This document shows, piece after piece, positions 18,077 through 30,521 of a stretch of DNA of 30,878 bases (positions within the stretch are counted from its first letter, which is position 1; the number at the start of each line of letters is the position of its first letter). The notes under the pieces were generated by a model. That model saw only the letters and a list, made by a program, of their open reading frames with translations, was not told the origin of the DNA and made no database searches. Source of the DNA: Conidiobolus incongruus B7586. Its lineage: Eukaryota; Entomophthoromycota; Entomophthoromycetes; Entomophthorales; Conidiobolaceae. Both the position numbers and the translations under genes were made by a program. The DNA is taken from positions 1 through 30,878 of the forward strand of contig JNEM01010241.1 in NCBI GenBank assembly GCA_000697335.1. Reading direction: 5' to 3'.

Positions 18077-20893
18077 ATAATCGGGGATCTTGATTACTTT
18101 TTATATTTCAAGAAATTTCTACCAAATTATACATTTAAATTCTATAAATGAATTGTCAGCTATTATTAATAATTAAACTCTATTTGAATATATTTTAAAA
18201 TATCTTTCTTTTTGATTATTAATTTAATATTTTTTTTTATTTTCTGGTTCGGTATATTTAGGAAATCAAAAATATCTTAATCTCTTCAAATGATGAAATT
18301 TTTTTAGAATGATTAAATCAAGGTTATAGTAAAACTGTGATTACATAATTGTTATATTTGAATAAAACGTATTCATAATTAAATCATATTTTCTAAATAT
18401 TTGGATATTGCTAATGGTTTAACTTTTTCGAGAAAATATAGAAATGCTACATGAAATAAGCCTCACTATCGTATTTATACTTAAATGTTGAATAGCATTA
18501 TACTTATTATTCCTTACGTATGATTTGATTATATCATAGAAGGTTCATTAATATTTGTTGTTTTAGTTCAATTTTCAATTAGAGTTCTTAAGCCTTGAAA
18601 AAAATTGCAACATTTTAGCCAATGATTATTGGTATAAAGTTAATCAATTGTGATAAGATAGTTATGCAAATTTTTATCCAATTAGTTAAGTGCCCTATTC
18701 AAATTCAAACTAAAAATCACGTCCTGTAAAATTAATTTATTCATGTCTTATGATGTTTACCATTAAATTTATAAACATTTTCAATTTATAATTAAATAAC
18801 TTGACATTTTAATACTTCTAACTAAATAATTAATAATATATAAAAATATAGTTTATTTTAACACCTATTAAATATATTATTTTAAAAATTTTTATAATTT
18901 TCAGTTTAATCATCAATAATCTAAATAACCATCAAATTATTTAAATGCATCAATGCTTAGTGATATTAAAAATAATATATGATTTAAAATTGAAATCATT
19001 TTAATTTTAATCGATCGAAGATTTTTAATTATAATTAAAAAAAAGAAAAGTTAATTTTGAAATTTTTATTAAATATTATTTAAGTTTTATTATAATTATT
19101 GCTCTTATTTAGCTCATCCAGTTTATCGAAAAGGATATATAAATATTTGAATTTGAATAAATATATTTTTTAATATATAAGTCATTGAACTAAATATGAT
19201 ACTATTTATTAGCAAATTCTTAAGTAAATTCGATCAAAATTAAGTTTGATATTGAAAGAAGGTGTTATATTGAAGTATATATGTAAGATATATCAATATA
19301 ACTAATAAATGGATATAATGAGAGATAATACTATTATTGTTTTGATACTAAATAACTATGACTTTGAACTATTTGGGAAAAAAAAGAGACTTAAATCACT
19401 TCAAGTTCAAAAAATGATGATACCTTTATGAAATGACTTAAATTTTTATAATATTATATTAATTATGGTGTAAATAATACTTTTATTTAATAATTCCAGA
19501 CTAAAATATGTATCAAATGTCTATCATTATTAAATGATAAATTTATTATAATTTTTAATGTAATAATCAAAATTAGGTAAATATGATTTTATATTACATC
19601 ATCGCTTCAATTCGAGTAATCAAAATATGTTTCCAAGCTAGTTAGCAATTTGGTTACCGAATTAGGAAAAGTTTGATCGAATTTGAATTTGAATTTATCA
19701 AAATATAGTGATAAATTTTTAAACTAATATTATTGGGAACTAAATGACTCCAAATTTAGTTAATATTAAAATAAAATCATTGAAACTCTTTTGTGTATTT
19801 AAAGGTCATATTATGGATTAATATTGAATAAAAGTGATATTGGATGATTTGATAAATGTGTAATAATGTTTGATAGAGAAGCAGTGATTTAAGTAAAAAT
19901 CGTTAGAACTTAAGCCTCATCAAGGGTTTATTTTTAATTTTACTTTAATTATAAATGTAGTTTGAAAATTATTAAATGACATGACTCATATTTTTCCATT
20001 TAACTATATATTATCGCATTACATTTGAAGAGATTTTAAAAAAATTCCAAATCTTTAATTAAAAATTTACTAAATATATAATATATAAATAAAATATATT
20101 TTTATAAATATCCAAGTTGTGACCAAATCAGTTTCTTAATATATTGTTTTATTTTTTCAGATAATAGTTTTGTGTAAATATCCGTTAATATAGTGATTTT
20201 TGAATCATTGGATATAAACTGATGATTTGATACCAATTTAAATCATAAATAATTATATATAGTAAATAACATAGTCAAAATCATTCATTATACTTAATTG
20301 GAATCGTAACAAATATAAAATTCCACACCAAATATCCGCTATCAGTAATTAGATCAGAAAAAGATTAATTGATATATAAAACTTGATACTATAATTAATC
20401 ATTATTATTTCATATCAACATAAATTTGAACAAAAATCTTTCAGTTTAATACAGTTTATTATTTATTAATAATATTTTATAATCATTAATGACAAATAGG
20501 GTGTTTTCATTTAAATTAGCATATAAGTAAATTTTTACTTTAAATCATTCAAACCCATATTAAATCATATTATTAAAGAGATATATTCAACATTAAATCA
20601 TAAAAAATTACCAATTTTTGATTATATTGTTACGTAAGGTTAGTATTGAATATTTCCTACTAATTCGATATCAATTAATATGATGTTGAGTCATCTTTTC
20701 ATAAAAAAAATTCATTTATTTATCCTTTATTATATGTATCGTATGTATATTATAGTAATACCTTAAATACATATTATGGAATATTTACCAAAACTAAGGT
20801 TAATCTTTTTCAAAATGGTATCCTAGTCAATCAAAAAGATTAATGTTTAAACAATTTCAAAAAACTTGGAATTAAAGAGGAAATTATCAAAAT

Positions 20894-20946
20894 TTTGAAA
20901 TTTGAAATTTGAAATTTTGTCAAATTTGTTATCAAATTTCAAATTG
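20894..20946. repeat. (TTTGAAA)3 tandem repeat with inverted partner
   Basis: Three perfect 7-mers at 20894-20914, followed at 20937-20943 by the complement TTTCAAA and further AAATTT-type matches. The segment could fold back on itself. Confidence 0.6.
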
Positions 20947-23108
20947 CATCAATTTTTCAATTTTATGCAGTTTAATTATGAAACTTTTGAATAATCCAAA
21001 TTGAAAATTACTTACATATATTTTGGTAAAATTAAAGTTATTTTTAAATACTATGAAATATAATTCAGATTTCGAAAATTCTAATACTATTTTGGTTTTT
21101 ATCATTAAAGTATATATTTCAAAATGATATAAGGTATTAATCAAAATGTTCATTTTAAATTATTGTTAACATTATAAAGATATTAATACTCTTTATAAAA
21201 TAATCGCATTAAATACCAATTAAATTTTGAACTTAGTATATTAATTACTAGAATAAAAAACTGTAAAAGCTAAATACTATAAATGGAATTCAAAACAATA
21301 ATATCTACTAAAGTTAGTAGATGTGTATTTACTGATAATTAAATAATCTATAAAAGTCATCAATGATATTAATTAAATTTCTAATATATTAATTTGATCT
21401 AGTTATATGATATCCATTGAATTAGGGTTACTAAGATTGTATAGTATAAAATCTCTCTGATTTGCAAAGCTTTTTTATTTATGAAATATATAATTTTCAA
21501 TTTATTTGTTCAAATTTTCAAAGTAATAATCTTATTATAAAAATTGAATTCTATATTGAAAAGTTAATTTGGTTCAAGGATGTCAACATTTATAACTTCA
21601 TGGATATTCTTAAAATATGAATTTATGAAGAATACTTTAAATTAATCACTTTATTGAAGTTCCTATTAATTTGTGAGAAGGAATTATCAACAATTGAAAT
21701 TCACTGAAATTGATTAATTTTGAATTTGCATTATTTCGCCATTCTCAAAACTGATTTTTTCCAATAAAATAGATAAAAATGAAAATATGACGTATATTTT
21801 TATTAGAAATGAAACTTGCTTCATTTATTAATAAATTTGTTAATTTTGTGGTTGGATTTATGAAATGATTGTTAAAAATATTAAATATATTATTTTCATC
21901 TCTTAAATTATTTTTAAAATTCACAGTTATCTAGAAATAAGTATTACTATTTTTGATTGGCATTTAAATGTTGTACAGATTTAAAATCTTATTCACAGAA
22001 AGAATAACTGAATATATAATAATTTGGTATCTAACAAGATGTATATTTTCTATTCAAGTTATTGCACACGATCACCTATTAACCAATATAATAAAGCCAG
22101 TATAGCCAGATTTATGCTTTTATTTGTAAAAATAATTTAATTCAACATGATTAAACATAAATTCAATCTATTGAAGATATTCAATATTGTTCAATATTCA
22201 ATGCATTATATTTTCATAAAATTAATATAAGTATGCCTAAACTGAAATCCATTATGAACTTTGAAATTAGAATATCGATTAATAATTTAATATATAATAT
22301 TATTCAAGTGAATCATGAATCTTTTCAATTTGTTATAAAATTAAATTACTAGCTTGAAGCTCATAGATCCAAAATGTTCTTATGACATCAGCATTTTTTA
22401 GTTCTATTAATATATGCATCGATTTCCAATGAACTTATCTAGAACTGTTGAAAATTGCTTTCAATAATTGTACAATCTAATTTGTTTATGAAATGTTGAC
22501 CATACAAAATTATTAATTAGATTTAGCATGCATCCTAATTTTTACATTGTCACAAGCACATTTAGTTAATATCTCCAATTATTAAAAGTGTAATAGGGCT
22601 AATTACTAGAATTAAAATGATGTTATTATACCTTGATATGTTTTGGCGATCGATATTATGGTTTACTTCAGCTAATGAGTAAACAAATTTTCAATATTCG
22701 AATTATATAATTTTATTAAATATTTCAATGGTATACAAATATTATATTGATCTAATAATATAATTACAAAATACTGAATTTTACAATTTATTTGATATAT
22801 TTAACCTAACAGATAATTAAAAAAGTATTTATTTTATATGTAACATAATCAGTAACTAATTACATATTATTCGTCGAATTTTATTTGTAAATCAAAATTA
22901 TTTGAATTTAAACAATAAAATATTAATATCTACATATAAAATCATGTATGAATTTTGTCATTTATTAATATATAATTCTGATAGCCTCTTTTCATATCTA
23001 TGGAGTACTAAAAAGTCATTCTTTTATATTTTACAAATTATATTATTAAAATTTAATAAATTTTAAAAATTTTGTCAAATAAAATCTTCTTTGAATATAA
23101 TTTTTTCA

Positions 23109-23132
23109 ATATATATATATATATATATATAT
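23109..23132. repeat. (AT)12 microsatellite
   Basis: Twelve uninterrupted AT units. Confidence 0.95.
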
Positions 23133-23924
23133 GTATTATATAAAATATATTTTATCACTATGCTTCTCAGGTAGTATCACTAATTTAAAAATAATTATAT
23201 TATAATATCACATGCTCATTTTTGATGGCATAACAACAATAGTGGATTTACTTAATAACTGATTAGACTTTAGTAAATATCAATTTATTCAAATCAAGAA
23301 AAAATATAGATCTAATATGCCATTAATTGAAATTAAATAATTCATAATTTATATTTGATAATGTGAAGATGCAGAATGATTTACAAAAAATATTTCACAA
23401 AGATTAATAATCTTTTTATTTTGTATGCATGTAATACCAATATTAAAGAAAAACATTTGATTTGCCTCCAACAAAAAAATTAAATAATTTTGATGTAAAT
23501 TTTGAAAATATTGCTTATTTGGATTTAAAGGACAGAACTTACTCAAATAAATTATAGAGATAATCAATATATTTGGTTGGATATAAAATATTTGAGTATT
23601 TAATATAAACATATAATGGTACTAAATTATTTTTAGTTATGTTATATCTTAGATTTTAAAACTGATCTGAGGGGTGAATATCCGTGTTTTAGATTACAAA
23701 TTTCACATGAAATCTTTAGAATTTAATCAATTAACTATGAAATTAATTAAGGTTCAAATCAGTTTAATTGAGAGATATTAAGTCAATTTGGTAAAACTAA
23801 CGTCATCAAAATCAATATCAAATCAAAATAATCCCATGATAAATTCTTAAAATTCAACTTAAGTAATATTGAATTCAAAACAATGTCCACCATAAGCGAC
23901 TTGATTAATAATATGAAAATCATA

Positions 23925-24191
23925 TTAAGAACTTAAATAATTTATTAAGTCAGAGACACGAAATTGAATGATATCTTTGGATTTTTCAGATAATACCATT
24001 AAGAAACGTTTGAATCGATGATATGAGTTTGAGTAGAATAGTTCCATTTCGAAGTAATCCCTGAAAGGAAGGGTCTCAGTTTGGTAGAAAATACTTGATT
24101 TCATTTTGAAATTTTTGTGGCTTAAACAAGCGTATTTTAAGAATTTAAATGAGTTTAAGGTTAGTAAAATGTAATATATGTCATATGACAT
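23925..24191 (-). CDS. Small hypothetical ORF with F-box-like N-terminus
   Basis: 88 codons from ATG 24191 to TAA 23925, starting 73 bases after the stop of the carrier gene on the same strand. The start MSYDIYYILLTLNSFKFL with KYACLSHKNF has the spacing of hydrophobic residues seen in F-boxes (L/M-x-x-D-I-x-x-I-L-x-x-L-x-S-x-K-x-L-x-x-A-x-L-S-x-x-F). The rest (ETLPFRDYFEMELFYSNSY..) is protein-like and G+C is above the flanks. F-box proteins usually have a longer C-terminal substrate-binding part, missing here, so this may be a truncated gene, or a first exon with unseen partners. The open frame extends a little upstream without an ATG. It could also be part of the carrier's 3' UTR. Confidence 0.4.
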   Translation of the reverse strand: MSYDIYYILLTLNSFKFLKYACLSHKNFKMKSSIFYQTETLPFRDYFEMELFYSNSYHRFKRFLMVLSEKSKDIIQFRVSDLINYLSS

Positions 24192-24263
24192 TAAATCTGT
24201 CAAAAAGGAGTCCCTATTAGATTATACGCAAGTCCATTGCCCACTGCCATTTATAACTTAGTT

Positions 24264-25711
24264 CTATACAGTGACTTCATTTTTGATCAATAAGCTGTCA
24301 TTATAGTGTCTTTCAGCAAAAAAGCGCTTTCCAAATTCATAAGATGAAACCATGATAGCACATGCTGGCGCTACTTTGATTATTCTTGGAGTTAAGCCTC
24401 TGAATAATTCACGCGGACCTTCTTTGGCAATAATATGACGCATGGTTGTAAATACTCCAGGTCTCCTAGATTTGTCATGTGATAAAGTAGATTGTTTGAC
24501 TTCTACTTGTTTTCTTGTTTTAACAACATCAAAGGGTGTTGTAAAAAATGCAGCAATCTAAAATCAAATAGAGTGGTAAGATATTATCTAATTTTATGAA
24601 AATATATATATTTACCATTCCAGACAAAGCACCAGATAAAAAAGATACAATAAATGGTGAATCAGATATCTTATCATTTTGATTTAATTCTGTCTTAATG
24701 GTTTCGTATCCCATCCAGTAAATAGCTAATCAGAAGGTTATTAAGAAAAATCAGGAAGAATAACTAAAAATATGTACCTGAAAATGGGATATCTCTCCAA
24801 AGGGTTGGTGTTAATCCTCTCCAAAGAGAGATAATGCCTTCATTTTGAACCATATTCTTTAAACCTTTTAACACATCTAATGATAGATATATTGAGTAAA
24901 TGAAATAGGATAAGTAAAATGTGTATAAATATTTACCTAGGGTTGATTGGTTTTGATTCGCTGACTGTAGCCTTGTTCTAAGCAACTCAAGTGGAGAAAT
25001 GAATGTAGCGGAGAGTGCTAAAATAAATTAGTATATATAAGCAATGATTAGTAAATTAAATAACTTACATCTAGCACCCCCTCCGGCGATCATTGGAGTA
25101 TACCAATATAGCGAATGATTAGGTGGAATATAAGTATCATTGAGCCAGTCTTTAAGGGCATCATATCCAGCATAATAAATTACAGTAGAAGGAAAGGCAG
25201 AAATTCTAAAGGAGATCATATTAATATTTTCGAAATAAATCAATTTAAATATTTAAAATTACAAAGTTGGTGAGAGTCCTCTCCATAGCTTAGAAGCTCC
25301 TTCAAATCTAAAAATTTTATAAAAAGCGTCCTAAAATAATATATTAGTAAAATCAGTAGCACATATTAATATTATGAAAATTACGATAGTTCCGTTAAAT
25401 TTAACTAAATCTTTGCTGATTTCTTTGTTAAAATGTACTTGATTAAAAATAGGAAATTCCGAATAACTATAAATGTGAGCATTTGTTGGACCTCGGCAAA
25501 AATAGACATTATAACAACACTGAGGTTGAAAAGGGATAGGAAGTTTAGTTCTTGCGTTGAGCAAATTCATAGACTGAAATTGAAGTCTCGTTTTAACAAC
25601 GTCAAAAGGTGTGGTTACCAACGAAGTGATAATAGAACCACAACAAGCTGACAAAACTTTTTCTACAAGAGTATTTGTATGCACTATCGGTGTGTCTGAT
25701 CTAGATTCCAT
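24264..25711 (-). CDS. MTM1: Mitochondrial carrier, SLC25A39/SLC25A40 (Mtm1) type
   Basis: Inner-membrane carrier. Human SLC25A39/40 are implicated in mitochondrial glutathione import; yeast Mtm1 is linked to Mn-SOD and iron homeostasis. Seven exons: 25711-25385, 25330-25263, 25205-25069, 25017-24937, 24876-24778, 24725-24616 and 24557-24264, with six introns of 51-60 nt (GTA..AG). Phases close to give 371 aa. The three carrier signatures are PFDVVK (35-40), PLELLR (186-191) and PFDVVK (282-287). Subfamily marks are the long first matrix loop (about 45-109) containing C65, C66 and C72, the GTI-DAFYKIFRFEG-SKLWRGLSPTL block, FPSTVIYYAGYD, and SPLELLRTRLQS in repeat 2. The symbol is by family; yeast-type function is inferred. 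CCAAT boxes lie about 250 bases upstream (25958-25978). Confidence 0.92.
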
Positions 25712-27095
25712 CAGTTTATTTACAAGTATTTACAGGAAAGTTAATGATTTGACAGAATAAACAGGGATGGGAAGATAGAGTAGTTTCAATAAAATAAAAC
25801 TTTAAAGAACAAACTATCAATACAGGATCAAAAAATTTCATCAATCGATTTTTATACTCACTAAATTATTAATAAATGACCCGATTAATTTTAACTATGA
25901 TCAAATGATTCTTTCAGTATATTGCATGGAAAAAACATTTTGTCAGGTTGAACCCTGATTGGCTGAATCATTTCCAATAAATTATGAGTGGTTGAATTTT
26001 GTGTGGATGAGAAGGATAAAATTTCACTCCTAACCCGAATTTCTTATCTTACACTCTAAATCCTAATAAAAAAAATCTGATAAAGAAAAATTAGATTCTT
26101 ATTTATTAAACACATTATTAAATAGTCCAAATTTAGAAATATTCATCTGATAAAAATATTTAAATTTACTATTTTATTTTAAAGTCAAAGACATGAGAAA
26201 TAAAAGATAAATATTCTACGCTTTCATCACAAGAACAGCTAGATATTAACTATATCAATCTCTTAATCTAACTATAATTAATAAAAATGGCTATAATTTT
26301 GTTGTATTTAAGATAAATCATTCATTGAAACAAGTTTCATCGAAATTCAGATGAAAAGTATTGCTAAATTAATGATTTTAAACTGCCCTCACCTGTTTTT
26401 TATAATTCAAACTTTTCATATTAATGAAAAGAAAAAAGCACATCAATATAGCATGTTTATTTACTAAACAAATGACGCTTAATCTAAATCTCTATCTACA
26501 GATCTCTATAGTATAGAACCAACTCAAATAATATATCAAAATCTCAATAATTATAGAAATGATTTTATTACATCCATCTTCACTTATTAGTTAAGATTAT
26601 TTTATTCAGTTAAATTAAAATAAATAATATTAGAATTTGATATCATATACGTCAATATATATAAGATAAATGAGATATAATTAACTAACAAGTAATACTA
26701 AAGATGCTATAAGGAATGTAATATAAAACTAGGAATAGTAATGAATTAATTAATTATATGTAAAAATATACCCAAAATTTTGCTTATATATAAAATTTTC
26801 AAGCCGAATCATTATTCAATTTATAATTGATTTGATACAACTTAAAATCAAATAATTAGACCTAAATATAACTACAATATAATCCCATAATCTGAATTAA
26901 TCCTACTTCATTATAAAATCTTTTTCATTTTTAAAAATTATCAAATTAAAATATTAGAATAGATAAAAGTGAGTACAAAATATTCAATTTAAAATTAATG
27001 TTTAACAAAATATATAAATTCTATTTATTATCAAAATAATATTTACATTATCAAATTTATTAAATTTTTATTTATTAGATTCATATTGATCAAAA
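25712..27095. other. Divergent intergenic region between carrier and uL11m genes
   Basis: It must contain both promoters. CCAAT motifs occur at 25958-25962 (as ATTGG, in TGATTGGCTG) and 25974-25978. The rest is AT-rich and no other feature is recognised. Confidence 0.4.
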
Positions 27096-27533
27096 ATGGC
27101 TGCTGCTAAACAAGTAAGTTATTTAAAGATTCTAGTCGGTGCCGCTAAAGCTAGTCCTTCACCTCCCGTTGGTCCAGCTTTAGGTCAAAAGGGTGTTAAA
27201 AGTATGGATTTCTGTAAACAATTCAATGACCGCACTAAAGATTACGAGCCTGGTGTACCTGTCCCCACACTTATTACTATCAATCCCGATCGTACCTTTA
27301 CCTTTATTACTAAAACTCCTCCCACTTCTTTTTTATTAAAAAGAGCTGCTGGTGTTGAAAAAGGAGCCAGCAGTCCTGGATCCGAAGTTGTTGGAACCGT
27401 TACTTTAAAACATATTTATGAAATTGCTCTTATTAAAAAGAGAGACGCTCATTTAGCTCACTTAGATTTGAAACAATTGTGTTCTAGTATTATTGGATCA
27501 GCCAGAAGTTGTGGTATTAAAGTTGTCCACTAA
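27096..27533 (+). CDS. MRPL19: Mitochondrial large-subunit ribosomal protein uL11m
   Basis: Bacterial-type L11 of 145 aa in one exon; L11 binds the GTPase-associated region of the large rRNA. It opens KQVSYLKILVGAAKASPSPP and VGPALGQKGVKSMDFCKQFN, the conserved N-terminal domain with the proline-rich hinge. Next comes ITINPDRTFTFITKTPPTS, then the C-terminal RNA-binding domain ending SIIGSARSCGIKVV. The short PPVGPALGQ form, the missing eukaryotic cytosolic features and a size near yeast Mrpl19 (158 aa) place it in mitochondria. The symbol follows the yeast name. G+C is well above the surroundings and there is no sign of damage. An internal GTAAGT near the start is in coding frame and is not spliced in this model. 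Confidence 0.93.
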   Translation: MAAAKQVSYLKILVGAAKASPSPPVGPALGQKGVKSMDFCKQFNDRTKDYEPGVPVPTLITINPDRTFTFITKTPPTSFLLKRAAGVEKGASSPGSEVVGTVTLKHIYEIALIKKRDAHLAHLDLKQLCSSIIGSARSCGIKVVH

Positions 27534-28337
27534 ATTAATATAATTTTGAAGTAAAAATCATAAAATATAGTTTATTTAAAATAGAATATTATTTCACTCC
27601 CTAGCTACCAACATATAATATATTTTAATTTTATAAAAATATTTTCAAATTATAATATAAATTTTCTTTTCATAATTTTTAAATGACCTTTAAGTAAATT
27701 AAATATCTATTAATAATATTGGTATATTAAATTTGGAAATATATATTGGTATTAACAAGCTTAATATTAAAAATTATCAAATATTAATTCCAAATTACAT
27801 TTTTGAATATGATTCCGATTGTAAATAAAAATAAGAAATTAGCTGTATTAGACATATTATAATGAATGAAATTAGCAAATTTGAGCAATTTGAAGATAAA
27901 ATTGAATAAATAACAAATAATTTCGTCAAAATATTGAAAATATGGTTGAAAGATTTCATGACTGGTAACGTTAAGAAAACTATATACGTCAGAGGTATCA
28001 AAAATAATCACTGAATTTTTACATTATAATTAAAATAATATTGAGGAAAGTATGTATTCGGTGAATTATAAGCTGGGAGCACTAGGATGGTTGTATATAA
28101 GAAATAAATTGAAAACACCTTATTAATAATGAAAATGAAATTTAATAGAATTTAAATTGATTGATTGAAAAATGATAAAATACTAAATTATAATTCCTTT
28201 AAAACGTGTCCAAAATATGATATAATCAATTATATTGCCTAAAATATTGATCTTATGAAAATATAAAAATACTACATTGTTAGAAAGGTAAAAATAATGT
28301 TTAGTAGATACTGAAAAATAAAATACGTGTTGTTTAA
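27534..28337. other. AT-rich region between convergent uL11m and eS27
   Basis: Overlapping minus-strand frames at 27784-28011 look like AT-rich noise. No gene is supported. Confidence 0.4.
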
Positions 28338-28500
28338 AACAAGGTAAAATACTTCAGAAGAAATGAAAAAGGATTGGTATGAGGGCGATAAAAATTCTTA
28401 AGAGTTACATACTCGCCTTCAATAGATAATATGTGCGAACTTATTTGTTTGAGTTGGATAGGAGAGCCCTACGGTGGTGCTGCTATCTGGGGTTCTTTTA
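28338..28500 (-). pseudogene. Possible decayed coding stretch downstream of eS27 (relic E)
   Basis: A small G+C-rich island. The minus strand reads about 53 codons with one TAG, including GSPIQLKQISSHILSIEGEY and VTLKNFYRPHTNPFSFLL, to TAA near 28338. The plus strand also has a 43-codon ATG frame over the same bases, so strand and status are uncertain. It may simply be the 3' flank of eS27. Confidence 0.25.
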
Positions 28501-28521
28501 TTGTTCTTTACAAAAGTGAAT

Positions 28522-29115
28522 CTAGTTTTGCTTCTTACGGAAAGAGGAACCTAATAAAGTGAAAAAAAAGATAAATATTTCTGAGTTTGAAAATTTTAAT
28601 ATTGGAGCATACCTTCGGTCAAGCGAGCTTTACCACCAGTGGGTTGGCAAAGAACTTTAGCACAGCTTCCACAAACGACAACGGTTTGAGCGTGGGAGAA
28701 GACAGTGGTGATGTTGAAACAACCTAGAGCAAAGAATTAGCATACTCTCAAATTAAAGCTGGATGAGCTGAATTACCAGGGCACTTAACATCCATGAAGT
28801 AGGAGTTAGGAGAAGCGACCAAACGCTTCAATTTGTGAGCGCGCTTTTGGTTTTCAATAGTGGGGTTAAGGAGATCGACAGCAAGCTAAATTGAAATGAC
28901 AAGGTGAGACATGGATCTTAGATTAAATGATTTTGTATAAATTTATTGATTTTGTTTCGCAATTTTTGTATGTATATCTTTTAATCCGATGGCATCCATC
29001 TAGTTATCTTATTTATCATTATCTTATTATTCATTATATTTTAATATTATATAATTCTTTAGTGGTTGCATCGGGTAAGCTTTAAAGTTGATGGAACTTT
29101 AGCACTTACCACCAT
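28522..29115 (-). CDS. RPS27: Small-subunit ribosomal protein eS27
   Basis: Cytosolic 40S ribosomal protein. Exons 29115-29110, 28885-28777, 28723-28613 and 28550-28522 give 84 aa, the length of the human protein. It starts [11 protein letters not shown] and carries the C4 zinc ribbon (CPGC at 37-40, CGSC at 56-59) in the family core [19 protein letters not shown] and [13 protein letters not shown], then [14 protein letters not shown]. The first exon is only ATGGTG, followed by a GTAAGT donor and a 224-nt intron, much longer than the others here (53 and 62 nt). An early intron just after the start codon is usual in fungal ribosomal protein genes. A pyrimidine-rich tract (CTTTCCTTTTTGCTCTTTT) lies shortly upstream of the start. 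It is convergent with uL11m. Confidence 0.95.
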
Positions 29116-30519
29116 ATTGAATAATTTACTATCTCAAAAGAGCAAAAAGGAAAGTTTCGCTCACAATTATCAAATTAATTTTAATTTTTAGATCCGTATT
29201 TAAATAAATTTCATTTGAATTAGAATAAGACCAATCATTTCGATTATTACACAACTTGTTTAAATTTGATTGAATAACTCAATACTATCAGTTTCATTGA
29301 TTGGCCCATTCTGATTCGTAATAGGAAGGAAGTTTATTAAATAATGTTTGAATTATAATAAAGCTTATCTCCTTTGAAACATATTATTTTGCTTTGAATT
29401 CTTTATTAAGTAATATAGTCATTTCATGTCTATATACGTCAGTGTATCATTGTTATTTCTTTATTTAGCGAGTGCAAGGTTAAATATGTTTGATTAGTAT
29501 AGCGCTCAATCAAATTCAACTACTAATCAAAATATTAATTCAATTTAATACACATATGTTCATTTAATTTTGATACAAATTCATTTAATTGGTTAAATAA
29601 ACTTGTAAATATTTTCAAAAGTATATTTTAATTATTATTATTTAATCTGAAATATAAAACATTTATTAAAACAATGTAATATAATTAATAATTATAATTG
29701 ATAAAAGAAAATCTATATTCTAAGGAAAAATATTTTGCAGTTATTATTAAAACATTTTTAAAAATGATAATATACATAAAAATAACAATATAGATTAAAC
29801 GAAATCTGCTCAATTCAATGAACACATCTAAAGCATATTTGAATTCATAATTTTTCAAATCTATGAATTATTTTTACTAGCCGAAATTTTAAAATATATT
29901 ATTTTGAGATTTTAATATCTTTAAAATCTACGATTGTCAAGATCTGTAAATAAGGAAATTTAAATATTAATTTTGGTGTTTGTATTTTTTAATAAGAATG
30001 ATTTAATTAATTTTACAAATATACATTTCAATTATTTATCAAATCTTATTTATTTTCCATTATCTATATATTTGCAAATAACCTAGATTGAAATTGATAG
30101 ATTTAAAAAATATATCATTCATCAAATTATAAATATTTGTTTGTCATAATAATAAGAGTGTATGTTAATTAAATATAGTAATTCATCATAATAACTCTCT
30201 TTGAAGATATATTATGTTATCTTTGAGTTATTATTCGAACATAATTTCCAAAAATCAAAAGGATGTCTTTATTGAAAATATTAAATATAACAATTCAAAC
30301 TTATTTATTAGAGGTTTATAAATGAAAATTATTTATCTTTAATACTATATAAACTGTTTAAATGTAATATTTAGCGTTGCACGTATCAGTATTATTTCAA
30401 AAATAACTTGATTCAACAAAATATCATTGGCAAATTATTATTATATATTAAATATATTAATATAGATAATACAAAATAATATCCAGCATTGTCATATCTT
30501 TATTTAAAAATGAACCAAA
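29116..30519. other. AT-rich region between eS27 and mariner copy 3
   Basis: It contains the eS27 promoter at its left side. No other feature is recognised. Confidence 0.4.
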
Positions 30520-30521
30520 TA

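Larger units (their letters stand above)
18077..23924. other. Gene desert, extremely AT-rich
   Basis: Nearly 6 kb without any frame that I can defend. The minus-strand frames at 20932-21153 and 23349-23612 are rich in Ile, Phe, Asn and Lys, as expected from AT-rich noise. It holds a (TTTGAAA)3 hairpin-forming repeat and an (AT)12 tract, listed separately. Confidence 0.5.

Noticed and set aside
20932-21153. Minus-strand 73-codon frame
   Set aside because: AT-driven composition, and it begins next to the TTTGAAA repeat; no support.
23349-23612. Minus-strand 87-codon frame
   Set aside because: Ile/Asn/Phe-rich with no raised G+C; likely chance.
25433-25651. Plus-strand 72-codon frame
   Set aside because: Antisense shadow of the first carrier exon.
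27784-28011. Two overlapping minus-strand frames of 75 and 68 codons
   Set aside because: Both open in the same AT-rich stretch, neither with a motif or coding-like composition.
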